DNA from: Treponema vincentii
Lineage (GTDB): Bacteria > Spirochaetota > Spirochaetia > Treponematales > Treponemataceae
Reading direction: 5' to 3'
Assembly (NCBI RefSeq): GCF_010365865.1
Contig: NZ_CP048020.1
Coordinates: 1,674,001 to 1,738,000 of the forward strand
Length of the DNA: 64,000 nucleotides
The position numbers were made by a program, and so were the translations under genes. The notes below the pieces were generated by a model. That model saw only the letters and a program-made list of their open reading frames with translations, made no database searches and was not told the origin of the DNA. This document shows positions 19,649-27,668 of the stretch, piece after piece. The first letter of the stretch is position 1. Every line of letters starts with the position of its first letter.

Positions 19649-19747
19649 ATTGACCTGTCTAAAGGCAGGAGCGGAGCCGGTTTGACATTCTTCCGCCCGA
19701 AAAAAGTAATTGCAATGAAAAAGGACGTTGCAAGAAGGAAGGTCGAA

Positions 19748-20095
19748 ATGAAACAAAGAAAATTAGTTTTAATGATTGGAATGCTTATCTTGCCGATAAG
19801 TATTATTTTGGTAGCAGGTTGCTCAACTTTCAGACCTGTGCAGACGACAGCGCAATTCCCTGCTGATGGAAGTAAGTATGTAATATTAGGCAGAGTAGAA
19901 TACGCTGGAAAAGTATCAAGCTCCGGAGCCGGATATACAAAATTGCTTGAGGTTGCAAAAGAGACATATCCGAATGCAGATGATGTTGTTAATATAGTTA
20001 TGGACGCAAAATACAAAAAAGGTTTATTTGGTGGTGCAAGAATGGATTATATCATTATATCCGGTGTTGCAATAGATTACCTTGAAGTAAAGTAG
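19748..20095 (+). CDS. Small lipoprotein
   Basis: 115 residues from the ATG at 19748, preceded by AAGGAAGG. An upstream in-frame ATG at 19682 would add a charged tail before the signal peptide and is less likely. The signal peptide ends in the lipobox LVAGC (Cys at about residue 22), predicting an acylated envelope protein. The mature part is small, with no recognised catalytic motif (ends with IISGVAIDYLEVK). It resembles small TRL/YiaD-like stress lipoproteins only in size. It is the first gene of the inserted block. Confidence 0.75.
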   Translation: MKQRKLVLMIGMLILPISIILVAGCSTFRPVQTTAQFPADGSKYVILGRVEYAGKVSSSGAGYTKLLEVAKETYPNADDVVNIVMDAKYKKGLFGGARMDYIIISGVAIDYLEVK

Positions 20096-20103
20096 CAGAG
20101 AAT

Positions 20104-20151
20104 CAAAACAGTTTTATATTAGAAGTTCCGCAAAAATATAAAACTGTTTTG
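20104..20151 (+). terminator. 16-bp perfect inverted repeat after lipoprotein gene
   Basis: CAAAACAGTTTTATAT and its exact complement (20136-20151) enclose a 16-nt loop. No T run follows, so it is a weak terminator or an RNA-stabilising stem between the lipoprotein and HNH genes. Confidence 0.45.
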
Positions 20152-20167
20152 GTGTAAGGAAGTTGTT

Positions 20168-20515
20168 ATGAAGTTTGTCGATATTTTTAAGAAACTTGCC
20201 GAAGACGGCTTATGCGATAGCAGGGATATAGTGAACAAAATAGTTGGAGCTGATTATCGCGATATTTATTTTACGGAATATCCGAATGACCCCTATGTCT
20301 GTAAAGGTTGCGGAAAAATCTTTAGAACACGGGCGAATGAGTGTACTGTTGATCATATTATTCCGCGAAAATACGGAGGTACAAATAATATAGCTAATTT
20401 ACAAATTCTTTGCAGAGAGTGCAATCAAAATAAAGGGCATCAAATAGACCGCTTAACGCTAAAATATGGCGGAGATGCATTAATAAGAGAGTTGAAAAAA
20501 ATACTTCATTATTAG
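20168..20515 (+). CDS. HNH endonuclease-like protein
   Basis: 115 residues. The C-terminal half is a compact HNH module. A zinc knuckle CKGCGK pairs with CRECN, and between them lies the core ECTVDHIIPRKYGGTNNIANLQ (His and Asp of the DH pair, Asn of NLQ), then NKGHQ. The first 40 residues have no recognisable domain. Nucleases of this size occur in restriction, phage-packaging, homing and cassette contexts. Here it sits in the AT-rich inserted block between a lipoprotein and a membrane protein gene, which suggests an accessory or defence role; that is inference. Confidence 0.8.
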   Translation: MKFVDIFKKLAEDGLCDSRDIVNKIVGADYRDIYFTEYPNDPYVCKGCGKIFRTRANECTVDHIIPRKYGGTNNIANLQILCRECNQNKGHQIDRLTLKYGGDALIRELKKILHY

Positions 20516-20555
20516 AAATTGCTGAGGTTACTAAATTAATTATAGGAGTAATAGT

Positions 20556-21140
20556 ATGGATTATGAAGAATTGAAAAAAAATGCGGATGGAATAATTAAT
20601 ACGCATTTAGGATTTGCAATGGTTGCAGGTGCGGTACCGCTACCTATTGTTGATATTGCTGCAGTAACGGCAATTCAAATGGATATGCTGCAACAACTTG
20701 CAAAACTTTATGAAGTTGATTTTAACGGTGAGCGAGGCAAGAGTATAGCCTTATCGTTAATCGGTTCAACATTCGGAACAACACTTGGAAGACTTGGAGC
20801 CAGTGCAGTAAAAACAATTCCCGGGATAGGAACGATATTAGGTATAAGTTCACAAGTAATCCTATCAGGAGCAGCGACCTTTGCAATAGGAAAAGTATTC
20901 CAAAGTCATTTTGAGAATGGCGGTAACTTTTTTGATTTTAATGTAAGATCAATGAAAGAGAAATTTGAAGAATTCTTAAACATCGGCAAAAAGGTTGCCA
21001 AAGATCAACAAAAGAATGAAAATAAAAATGATATACTAGCGACGATAGAAAAATTAAAAGAACTGAAAGACAAGGGAACTATTAGTGAAGAAGAATTTGA
21101 AAAAAGTAAAACGGAATTACTTGGTAAACTTCATGGCTAA
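20556..21140 (+). CDS. DUF697-like membrane protein with C-terminal SHOCT motif
   Basis: 194 residues. Hydrophobic Ala/Gly-rich helices (around GFAMVAGAVPLPIVDIAAV and IPGIGTILGISSQVILSG) resemble the DUF697/YcjF type that inserts in membranes, often with GTPases. The last ~35 residues form a short SHOCT-like helix pair (LKELKDKGTISEEEFEKSKT), often used for oligomerisation. The ATG is preceded by TAGGAGTAATAGT. The stop codon lies within the attC R'' core, making it the cassette's last gene. Confidence 0.7.
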   Translation: MDYEELKKNADGIINTHLGFAMVAGAVPLPIVDIAAVTAIQMDMLQQLAKLYEVDFNGERGKSIALSLIGSTFGTTLGRLGASAVKTIPGIGTILGISSQVILSGAATFAIGKVFQSHFENGGNFFDFNVRSMKEKFEEFLNIGKKVAKDQQKNENKNDILATIEKLKELKDKGTISEEEFEKSKTELLGKLHG

Positions 21141-21207
21141 CCTCACACCCGCTTCAACCTGACATTGCCTTTGCGGCAATGCAGGTTAAGCGAAGGTAAG
21201 GTTAGTT
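21135..21207 (+). repeat. Integron attC-like recombination site
   Basis: A 73-nt imperfect palindrome with attC architecture. The outer R box pairs CTAACCT with AGGTTAG (R'' GGCTAAC, R' GTTAGTT). It is followed by a 6x6 unpaired spacer and then an L box CGCTT/AAGCG, AACCTG/CAGGTT and CATTGCC/GGCAATG. Single extrahelical bases (C and A) occur on the left strand only, and the terminal loop is TTTGC. Each R core differs from the RYYYAAC/GTTRRRY consensus at one position. Confidence 0.75.
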
Positions 21208-21213
21208 CTGCAT

Positions 21214-21501
21214 TTAAACTTTAACATCAAAAAACAAATTGGGAGAAGATGCTCGAAAGCTGTTCGGCGTTGTGTCTTGGAAAGTACAAGATTTAGGAGC
21301 GGTTTGTGTAGCAATCTCTAAAACTGAGAGAGACCAAAAAGCTATTAGCTCCGCGCAGCAAAGGCCTATAAATCCATAATTAAACAAAACTTCCAGGACA
21401 GCCCCGTTCCCTGTATGTTTATATTGATTATGCGAACCTTTTGATGTAACAAAATACCAGCCATCGGCCTTTAGTATCTTCTCTATTTCTTTTGCCGTCA
21501 T
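21214..21501 (-). pseudogene. hicA: Truncated HicA-type toxin remnant
   Basis: The frame from the ATG at 21501 begins with a typical HicA N-terminus (MTAKEIEKILKADGW, then KGSHNQYKH with the catalytic His region). After about 30 residues it loses all similarity, and the remaining ~65 codons look like read-through. The conserved HicA C-terminus and the partner hicB antitoxin are missing. It abuts the attC site, so insertion or deletion at this hotspot probably destroyed the module. An upstream in-frame extension to 21672 overlaps tsaD and is not credible. Confidence 0.65.
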
Positions 21502-21592
21502 TTTACGTTTCAATATATCATACAACACTATATGTATAACAATCAAGCAATGAGGAAAATATTGATTGTGTATGGAAAAGCAGAAATACGAG

Positions 21593-22615
21593 CTATGTTG
21601 AGGCGGATTTCCGGCGTTTAAATCCTTCGACACGGGCGCTTGCAGGGCAATCGAGAGGGCTCCTGTCGCCACGCACCAAATAGCGGTAGCCTACTCCGGC
21701 AATCATGGCGGCATTATCCGTGCAGAGCTTGAGCGGTGGGAAGATGCACGTTAAACCTTTTTGTTCGGCGAGTTTTTCACGAAGCAGCGAATTTGCAGCA
21801 ACGCCGCCGCCTGCGACAATCGTGTGCAGTCCCGTGTCTTCTACCGCCCGCAGCAGGGAACGCAGTAATATTTTAACGGCTCTCGATTGAAAGGCCGCCG
21901 CGATATTTTCGGGCGTTTTTTCATATCCGGGATTCCAGAATTGATCGATTTGATTGATGACTGCGGTTTTTAATCCCGAATAGGACACGTCATACCGGCG
22001 GCCGGATTCGTGCAGTACCGGCATCGGAAAGTTTGCAGCCTTGGGATCGCCGTTTTTCGCCAGCCGGTCAATAATTACGCCGCCCGGATAGCCGAAATCG
22101 TAGAACTTCGCAACCTTATCGAATGCTTCGCCCGGCGCATCGTCGATAGTACTACCGAGCACTTCGATTGAATCAAAATCGTATACTTTACAGATAAGCG
22201 AATGGCCGCCCGATACCAAAAGACCGAGGTAGGGATAAGGAATGTCCTGCTCAAGATGCGCTGCGTACAGGTGCCCGAGCATGTGGTTTACGGCAATAAA
22301 CGGTTTATTGCATGCCCATGCGAGGGTTTTCGCAAAGGTCAGCCCTACCAGCAGCGACCCCATCAGCCCGGGCCGATTGGTAACGGCGATACCGTCTATC
22401 GATTGCAACGTTTCACCCGCTTCCTGCAAAGCAGTTTTGACAACCGGCAATATCCATTCGGTGTGCTTGCGGCTCGCAATCTCAGGCACGACACCCTTAT
22501 ACGCTTCGTGAAATGGTATTTGAGTCGCCACCACAGAGCTGATGATTTTATGTCCGTCCTCCACGACGGCGGCTGCCGTTTCATCGCAGGAGCTTTCTAT
22601 TCCAAGTATCTTCAT
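21593..22615 (-). CDS. tsaD: tRNA N6-adenosine threonylcarbamoyltransferase
   Basis: 340 residues, full length. It transfers the threonylcarbamoyl group to A37 of ANN-decoding tRNAs, with TsaB and TsaE. The ASKHA fold start MKILGIESSCDETAAAVV, the metal-binding HMLGH (two His) and the GGHSLI and GGVAANSLLRE motifs are intact. The gene stands between the inserted block and the YibQ-like gene. Confidence 0.98.
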   Translation of the reverse strand: MKILGIESSCDETAAAVVEDGHKIISSVVATQIPFHEAYKGVVPEIASRKHTEWILPVVKTALQEAGETLQSIDGIAVTNRPGLMGSLLVGLTFAKTLAWACNKPFIAVNHMLGHLYAAHLEQDIPYPYLGLLVSGGHSLICKVYDFDSIEVLGSTIDDAPGEAFDKVAKFYDFGYPGGVIIDRLAKNGDPKAANFPMPVLHESGRRYDVSYSGLKTAVINQIDQFWNPGYEKTPENIAAAFQSRAVKILLRSLLRAVEDTGLHTIVAGGGVAANSLLREKLAEQKGLTCIFPPLKLCTDNAAMIAGVGYRYLVRGDRSPLDCPASARVEGFKRRKSAST

Positions 22616-22659
22616 TCTGTTGTTCCTATTGTTCCATGATTGACTTTGGACATTCTCTT

Positions 22660-24126
22660 TTAGTTGCCGAAGTTAACTGTCCCTTTTTGTGCAACTTGAG
22701 CAATTGCCGAAAGTGAAAATCCGTCTTCGATAAGTGCAGGATACATCTCGGTTAAAAGCTCTGCAAGCTCAACCGTAAAGACATGGCCGATCATGATGGC
22801 AGAGCCTTTCTGTCTCGCAATGCTCAACCCTTTTTTAATTTGCGTTTCCATTGCAGCGCGGCTTTTATCGTTATCAATAAAAATTGCCCGTTCCCAGACA
22901 GCCATATTTTTCTCCTTTGCAACCTTCGCAACGACTGACCGAGCGGTTGTCCGCGAATCCAAAAAGAATATATGTTTTTCCGCTACGACATCCAAAACCG
23001 CGCTCATCGCTGCCTCGTCCGCCGTCATCAGTGAGCCTTCGTGATTATTCATCCCGGCTACCGGCCAAATTTCTTCGAGATTTTTTCTGACGATATTTTT
23101 GATTTGCTCCGCAGAAAGTCCCGGCGTCACCGCCCCCAGTCCCGGATTAATATGCAGATCAACCGATTGCATCGGCTGGTGCAAAATAACCTGTTTTCCG
23201 GCTTTACGTATCCGCCGCGCCGACTCGCTAGAGTACCGCAATCCGGGTAAAACTGCAATAGTACAGGGGAATGGCAGCCGTAAAAAGTACTCGAGCTGGT
23301 CGAGATTGTGCCCTGCATCGTCAAACACGAAGGTGAGGTTCCCTGCATAAGGGGCAGGCTTGCGCGGCTTTTCCGGTTTTGCAGCAGGCTGCACCGGCTG
23401 CACTTTTTGCACGGTTTTTTTCTTATCGGGTACGGCAGGTTTTTCCGGTACACTGTTTTTCTTCGATGCGGTATTTTTTTTATCAGATGCAACGGATTTT
23501 TCCGATACGGTATTCTTTTGCGGAGCCGGATGGACTGCCGGCTTTTCTTTCTGCGCAGTACCTTTCTGTGCAGCAGAAGCGGTGCGGGATGCAGGCACAG
23601 CGGCAGGCGAATGGGGAGCCGGTTGTGCAGCCGGTGTTGTTTTTTTTACAGCAGGCGCTTTCTCCTGTGATGACTCCGTTTTTTGCTGCGCTGTCGGTGT
23701 ATTTTGCCGTTTTTGCTGCACCGCGGAATCGGTATGCGGCTGTGTTTGTGCAGCAACCTGCGACACGGTAACCGGCGGTGAAGGTTCTTGTGCTGCCGTA
23801 AGCGGTTCATTCCGTTTTTGTTCAGTTGACGGTATTTCCTTTTCAACCGGAGTTTGCGCTTGAACCGGTTCGGATTTTAATGAATTTTTAAGATTAGGCA
23901 CTAATTTTAACACTAAAACAAGATTAAAACCCAAAAGCAGAACGCACAATATCACCAATGCGGCAATAATATTCCCTCTCGAACGCTTCTTTCGGGCGGT
24001 TGAACTGCGCGGCTTTTTCTTTGTTGTTGTACTGCTGCGGCTCTTGGTTTTTGACTGCCCCTTCGCCGCTGTTTTTTTAGGTGTCGTTTTTTTGCTTGTT
24101 TTTACTTTATCTTCTTTTTCGGACAT
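22660..24126 (-). CDS. Divergent polysaccharide deacetylase (YibQ-like) with long disordered linker
   Basis: About 488 residues from the ATG at 24126. A Lys/Ser/Thr-rich cytoplasmic tail (residues 1-55) precedes a single membrane helix (about 60-80, IIAALVILCVLLLGFNLVLV). A ~170-residue low-complexity linker rich in Pro, Gln, Lys and Ala follows. The C-terminal 240 residues form the divergent polysaccharide-deacetylase domain (LTFVFDDAGHNL, GLRYSSESARRIRKAGKQVI, GMNNHEGSLMT, FLDSRTTA). The linker could span the peptidoglycan layer. The substrate of this family is not settled. Confidence 0.88.
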   Translation of the reverse strand: MSEKEDKVKTSKKTTPKKTAAKGQSKTKSRSSTTTKKKPRSSTARKKRSRGNIIAALVILCVLLLGFNLVLVLKLVPNLKNSLKSEPVQAQTPVEKEIPSTEQKRNEPLTAAQEPSPPVTVSQVAAQTQPHTDSAVQQKRQNTPTAQQKTESSQEKAPAVKKTTPAAQPAPHSPAAVPASRTASAAQKGTAQKEKPAVHPAPQKNTVSEKSVASDKKNTASKKNSVPEKPAVPDKKKTVQKVQPVQPAAKPEKPRKPAPYAGNLTFVFDDAGHNLDQLEYFLRLPFPCTIAVLPGLRYSSESARRIRKAGKQVILHQPMQSVDLHINPGLGAVTPGLSAEQIKNIVRKNLEEIWPVAGMNNHEGSLMTADEAAMSAVLDVVAEKHIFFLDSRTTARSVVAKVAKEKNMAVWERAIFIDNDKSRAAMETQIKKGLSIARQKGSAIMIGHVFTVELAELLTEMYPALIEDGFSLSAIAQVAQKGTVNFGN

Positions 24127-24344
24127 AGGCGAAAGCATAAAAACAGCGCGGCTTAATGTCAAGCGGCATTTATAATGGTAGCCCCTATCGGAAAACCTCT
24201 AAAAACCGCAAGCCTATCAGCTTGTTCTGTAAGGAAATCATTTACCGTATATGCTAATAAATCTCTATGCTTTAAGATAGAGCCGTTTTAATGAAAAGAT
24301 ATAATAAAAGTATGATAGGGATAGAAATAAAATAGAGAAAATAA

Positions 24345-24418
24345 TCGGGCAAGCCGGATTTGAACCGGCGACCCCAAGTCCCCCAGACTTGTACGCTAAC
24401 CAACTGCGCTATTGCCCG
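24345..24418 (-). tRNA. tRNA-Pro (anticodon GGG)
   Basis: Minus-strand cloverleaf of 74 nt. The acceptor CGGGCAA/TTGCCCG has discriminator A. The D arm is GCGC..GCGT, the anticodon stem CAAGT/ACTTG with loop CTGGGGG (anticodon GGG), the variable loop GGGTC, and the T arm GCCGG TTCAAAT CCGGC. The CCA end is not encoded. Confidence 0.95.
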
Positions 24419-24547
24419 TTTTGTTTCAATGACAGAAAGAGATATTATCGATAAAATTCCGTTATGTCAATACGCAGTGTTGCATCATACGTCACATTCT
24501 GTCCCGAAGCAATCGATAGAATGTTCAAAGAATAATGTAACCATCGA

Positions 24548-24575
24548 TTGACTTTTACCGTATTCTGTATATACT
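24548..24575 (+). promoter_or_regulatory. Promoter of the DUF4418/ABC ATPase pair
   Basis: TTGACT (24548-24553), a 16-nt spacer and TATACT (24570-24575), about 60 nt before the DUF4418 start. Confidence 0.65.
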
Positions 24576-24582
24576 AGACATA

Positions 24583-24603
24583 TTCGATAACTTCGTTGTC
24601 GAA
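24583..24603. promoter_or_regulatory. Operator-like palindrome at the transcription start
   Basis: TTCGATAAC-ttc-GTTGTCGAA, 8 of 9 positions symmetric, starts 8 nt after the -10 box and would cover the transcript start. This is the position expected for a repressor site. Confidence 0.5.
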
Positions 24604-24635
24604 CAAGTTTGCTAATATACTTGTGAGGTTATACT

Positions 24636-25022
24636 ATGAAAAAATATATTGTAGGAATGTTAATTATTATTATCGGTTTACTCGTTCTGTTTGCTCCCTT
24701 CGGATATGCCCATGTCTGTTTTCCGAAAGCTGACGGCGGTTTTATGAAGTGCCATTGGATGGGCGAGGCTGTCCGAATGCTCGGCGGTTTAATTGCTGCA
24801 TTAGGCGTCGTATTCTTACTGTTCAAGAGTTCCCGCATCGGTATCGCATTTTCCAATATCGGGCTCGGTGTTTGTCTGATATTATTGCAAACGGTTGTTA
24901 TCGGTACATGTAAGACTGCAACTATGCATTGTAATGTTTATACCAAACCTGTCATTTTACTGTTGGCAATCATACTGATAGCCATTGATGTCGGGTATCT
25001 GTTCGTTAACAGAAGACGATAA
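24636..25022 (+). CDS. DUF4418 family membrane protein
   Basis: 128 residues with four hydrophobic helices (around residues 3-25, 48-64, 70-88 and 105-122) and paired cysteines outside the helices (HVCFPK, MKCHWMG, IGTCKTATMHC). This pattern is that of DUF4418 proteins, which are usually encoded beside MacB/FtsX-type ABC transporters. It is read from its own promoter with an operator-like palindrome, and the ATPase gene starts 9-24 nt after its stop. Function unknown. Confidence 0.75.
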   Translation: MKKYIVGMLIIIIGLLVLFAPFGYAHVCFPKADGGFMKCHWMGEAVRMLGGLIAALGVVFLLFKSSRIGIAFSNIGLGVCLILLQTVVIGTCKTATMHCNVYTKPVILLLAIILIAIDVGYLFVNRRR

Positions 25023-25031
25023 ATTTTACCA

Positions 25032-25712
25032 TTGGATTATTACGGTATGTTATTGCAAACAAAACAACTTTCCAGAACGTTTACCAGAAGCGGTTTCGAT
25101 TTTTTTGCCGTTAAGGAGGCCGATTTCACTATCGATTCTTCCGATTTTGTCTTTATTGTCGGCCGCTCCGGTTCGGGGAAAACGACACTGCTTAATCTGC
25201 TTTCGGGAATTTTAGAGCCGACTTCAGGTACGGTTCTTTTTGAAGATAAAGATATTACGCTGATGAGTGATACCGAAAAAAGCTATTACCGTAATGAGTC
25301 TATAGGATTTGTTCCGCAATCACTCGGCGCCTTGCCGAATCTGTCGGTACTGGATAATGTGCGCGTCCCGTTTTTTTTATTTAGCAGGGACGGCGATACC
25401 GAAGGGAGGGCGCTCAGTTTGTTGGAAGTGATGGGAATAGCACATCTAAAAGATGAAATGCCGAAAAATCTTTCGGGCGGAGAATCAAAGCGGATGCTTA
25501 TCGCGCGTGCATTGATGAATGCGCCCAAGTTGCTCATCGCCGACGAACCGACGGCAAACCTCGATGCGGAAACGGCAGCTGGTGTCATGCAGGCGGTAAA
25601 AGATGTAAACAAGCTCGGAACTGCCGTGCTGATTGTAACGCATGATTCCACTATCTTGGATCCGCACTGTACAACCTACCGCATGGATGCCGGAACCCTT
25701 TCAAAAGTCTAG
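25032..25712 (+). CDS. ABC transporter ATP-binding protein (LolD/MacB type)
   Basis: 226 residues, the size of LolD/MacB-type ATPases. Walker A is GRSGSGKTTLLNLL, the Q-loop lies in GFVPQSL, the signature is NLSGGESKRMLIARAL, Walker B is LLIADEPTANLD, and the H-loop is VTHDS. The frame starts with TTG at 25032; an ATG at 25047 is the alternative. Normally an FtsX-like permease is adjacent, but none is found, and the next gene is recA. The ATPase may pair with the DUF4418 protein or with a permease elsewhere. Confidence 0.9.
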   Translation: MDYYGMLLQTKQLSRTFTRSGFDFFAVKEADFTIDSSDFVFIVGRSGSGKTTLLNLLSGILEPTSGTVLFEDKDITLMSDTEKSYYRNESIGFVPQSLGALPNLSVLDNVRVPFFLFSRDGDTEGRALSLLEVMGIAHLKDEMPKNLSGGESKRMLIARALMNAPKLLIADEPTANLDAETAAGVMQAVKDVNKLGTAVLIVTHDSTILDPHCTTYRMDAGTLSKV

Positions 25713-26072
25713 GTCTTCCATAATATTGCTTTCTTATGTGTCTTATGCTATAAATTAAGACTAAATGATAGTCTGTATACATAGACGCCTTATCAGCAAA
25801 ATTGATAACAAGTGTTTTTATAAATGATTACAGCAGTATTGTCAGCTGCCCTTCCGATTAAAAACACATCGGTCAGGAAAAAATTCGATTCTTTGTAAAA
25901 ATTTCTAAAAAAAGTGATTTTCAGCAGTTTTTTTAAGCCAAAATCGCAACAAAGACATATAACAAAGATAAGAAGTAATGCGACGGGGCAAGACGTGCCG
26001 GAAGCAAAAACACTTTTGCAGAACGTCATTGGTAATGTTCTAACGGTACCAGCCGAGCGCACATAATTATGG
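25713..26072. other. Non-coding gap before recA
   Basis: No credible gene. It contains a small palindrome AGACTA-aatga-TAGTCT near 25760 and AT-rich stretches, and ends in the recA ribosome site (GGAGG, 26072-26076). I could not recognise a LexA-type operator. Confidence 0.5.
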
Positions 26073-26082
26073 AGGCACAAAA

Positions 26083-27432
26083 ATGGCAAAAACAAAATCG
26101 GAAATAAATCAGGTAACCAATATTACCGATGCTGATGAAAAGCTCAAAGCGTTGGAGGCTGCGCGTCTGCAAATTGAAAAACAATTCGGACAAGGGTCGA
26201 TCATGAAGCTCGGTTCAAAGACCGAGACGAGCGGTATCGAAGTAATCCCGTCAGGGAGTATCTTGCTTGACGAAGCGCTCGGTATCGGCGGCTATCCGCG
26301 CGGCAGAATTATCGAAATATTCGGTCCGGAGTCATCGGGAAAAACCACGCTTGCGCTCCATGTTGTTGCAGAAGCGCAAAAACGGGGCGGTATTGCAGCG
26401 TTTGTGGATGCCGAACATGCCCTTGACCCGCAGTATGCGCAAAAACTCGGTGTCAATATCGATGAGTTGTGGGTCGCCCAGCCCGATGCGGGAGAGCAGG
26501 CGTTGGAAATCACCGAAAACCTCGTCCGATCGGGTGCGGTGGATGTCATCGTCGTGGACTCGGTAGCAGCCCTTACGCCGCAAGCGGAAATTGACGGTGA
26601 AATGGGCGATTCACACATGGGATTACAGGCTCGTTTAATGAGTCAGGCGTTGCGGAAGCTGACGGCAATTATCTCACGGTCAAAATGTATTCTCATCTTT
26701 ATCAACCAAATCCGTATGAAAATCGGTATTGCGTACGGTAATCCTGAAACCACCACCGGCGGTAATGCGCTCAAATTCTATTCCTCGGTACGTATCGAAG
26801 TCCGCAAAGGCGAAGTGCTCGGCAAGGATGAGGATGAAGCATGGGGAAACAAGGTGCGCATCAAAGTTGTCAAGAATAAGGTCGCGCCGCCGTTCCGAAA
26901 GGTTGAGCTGGAAATCCTGTTCGGCAAGGGAATTTCTCCCTACGGCAGCTTGCTGGACTGCGCGGTAAAATACGAATTGATAGACAAAAAAGGTGCATGG
27001 TACTCGTATAAAGAAGATAAGATTGGACAAGGGCATGACAACGCCGTAAAATTCTTGGAAGACAATCCCGATGTTGCAATCGATCTTGAAAAGACCTTGC
27101 GCGCACAGCTGTTCCCCAACCAAAAATATGTGTCAAGTTTTGTAAAAATCGATCAAGCCGCCGATTCCGGAACTGCGGGCAAAACGCCGTCCGGTTCCGG
27201 CACCGGCGAAGCGGCTGCGGCAAAGGCGGCGGGTTCCGTAAAACCGGAAGTGGCAAGAACTGATAAAGAAGCTGATGCTCAGGCCGCTCCGGCAGGGAAA
27301 AAATCCATGCTCGAAAAAGCAGCTCTCGCTAGCGGCAAAACTGAAAGCTTGAATGCCGATTCTGCAGCAGTATCCGCTACGCATAAATCAAAGCCGGGCA
27401 GCACTTTTGACGGCGACAACGAGCTCTTTTAA
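26083..27432 (+). CDS. recA: RecA recombinase with long C-terminal extension
   Basis: 449 residues. The first ~357 are a standard RecA: Walker [14 protein letters not shown], Walker [11 protein letters not shown], the L1 loop [14 protein letters not shown] and the L2 region with [14 protein letters not shown]. The last ~90 residues are a low-complexity tail rich in Ala, Ser, Gly and Lys that ends with acidic FDGDNELF, longer than the usual acidic RecA tail. The start follows GGAGG at 7 nt spacing. It catalyses strand exchange in homologous recombination and repair. A hairpin terminator begins at the stop codon. Confidence 0.98.
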   Translation: MAKTKSEINQVTNITDADEKLKALEAARLQIEKQFGQGSIMKLGSKTETSGIEVIPSGSILLDEALGIGGYPRGRIIEIFGPESSGKTTLALHVVAEAQKRGGIAAFVDAEHALDPQYAQKLGVNIDELWVAQPDAGEQALEITENLVRSGAVDVIVVDSVAALTPQAEIDGEMGDSHMGLQARLMSQALRKLTAIISRSKCILIFINQIRMKIGIAYGNPETTTGGNALKFYSSVRIEVRKGEVLGKDEDEAWGNKVRIKVVKNKVAPPFRKVELEILFGKGISPYGSLLDCAVKYELIDKKGAWYSYKEDKIGQGHDNAVKFLEDNPDVAIDLEKTLRAQLFPNQKYVSSFVKIDQAADSGTAGKTPSGSGTGEAAAAKAAGSVKPEVARTDKEADAQAAPAGKKSMLEKAALASGKTESLNADSAAVSATHKSKPGSTFDGDNELF

Positions 27433-27473
27433 ACAGCCTGATATCACAGGGTAATCGCATCAGACTGTTTTGC
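27431..27473 (+). terminator. recA terminator hairpin
   Basis: AAACAGCCTGAT (27431-27442) pairs with ATCAGACTGTTT (27459-27470) with one internal mismatch, followed by TTTTG. It overlaps the larger palindromic repeat. Confidence 0.6.
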
Positions 27474-27663
27474 TGTATTTCCCGCAGAATAATGAGGCCG
27501 TTCGACCAGAGTTGAACCTCTTTGCGGTTCAAATGGTCTCACAGCCTCATTATTCTGCGATTCTTATGTATAGGTTCTGATACGATTACCCTGCTGCAGA
27601 AAAAGATGTGTGAAATTTTAGGAAAATTTCACACAAAAGGAAAACAATCGCATCAGACTGTTT
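27447..27663. repeat. Nested palindromic element with 18-bp direct repeat
   Basis: Outer arms CAGGGTAATCG/CGATTACCCTG (27447-27457, 27583-27593) enclose a perfect 15-bp inverted repeat (27484-27498 with 27544-27558). Inside that is a further TTGAACC/GGTTCAA stem. A second perfect 12-bp hairpin lies at 27608-27634. The 18-mer AATCGCATCAGACTGTTT occurs at 27453-27470 and 27646-27663. No ORF. It may be a small non-autonomous mobile element or a structured 3' region. Confidence 0.65.
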
Positions 27664-27668
27664 GAGGG

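Larger units (their letters stand above)
19645..21201 (+). mobile_element. Probable integron gene cassette (three ORFs plus attC)
   Basis: An AT-rich plus-strand block with three genes interrupts minus-strand chromosomal genes. It begins at a GTTAGAT core-like site (19644) and ends at the R' core GTTAGTT of an attC-like structure (21201). The last gene's stop codon lies within the attC R'' core, a usual feature of cassettes. No integrase gene is in the window. Three genes on one cassette is unusual, so internal attC sites may have been lost, or the left border may be wrong. Confidence 0.5.

Noticed and set aside
21502-21672. Upstream extension of the hicA frame
   Set aside because: It overlaps tsaD in another frame and lies before a normal HicA start.
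23308-23863. Overlapping plus-strand Cys/Phe-rich ORFs
   Set aside because: Complement of the Lys/Ala/Gln-rich linker of the YibQ-like protein; compositional artefact.
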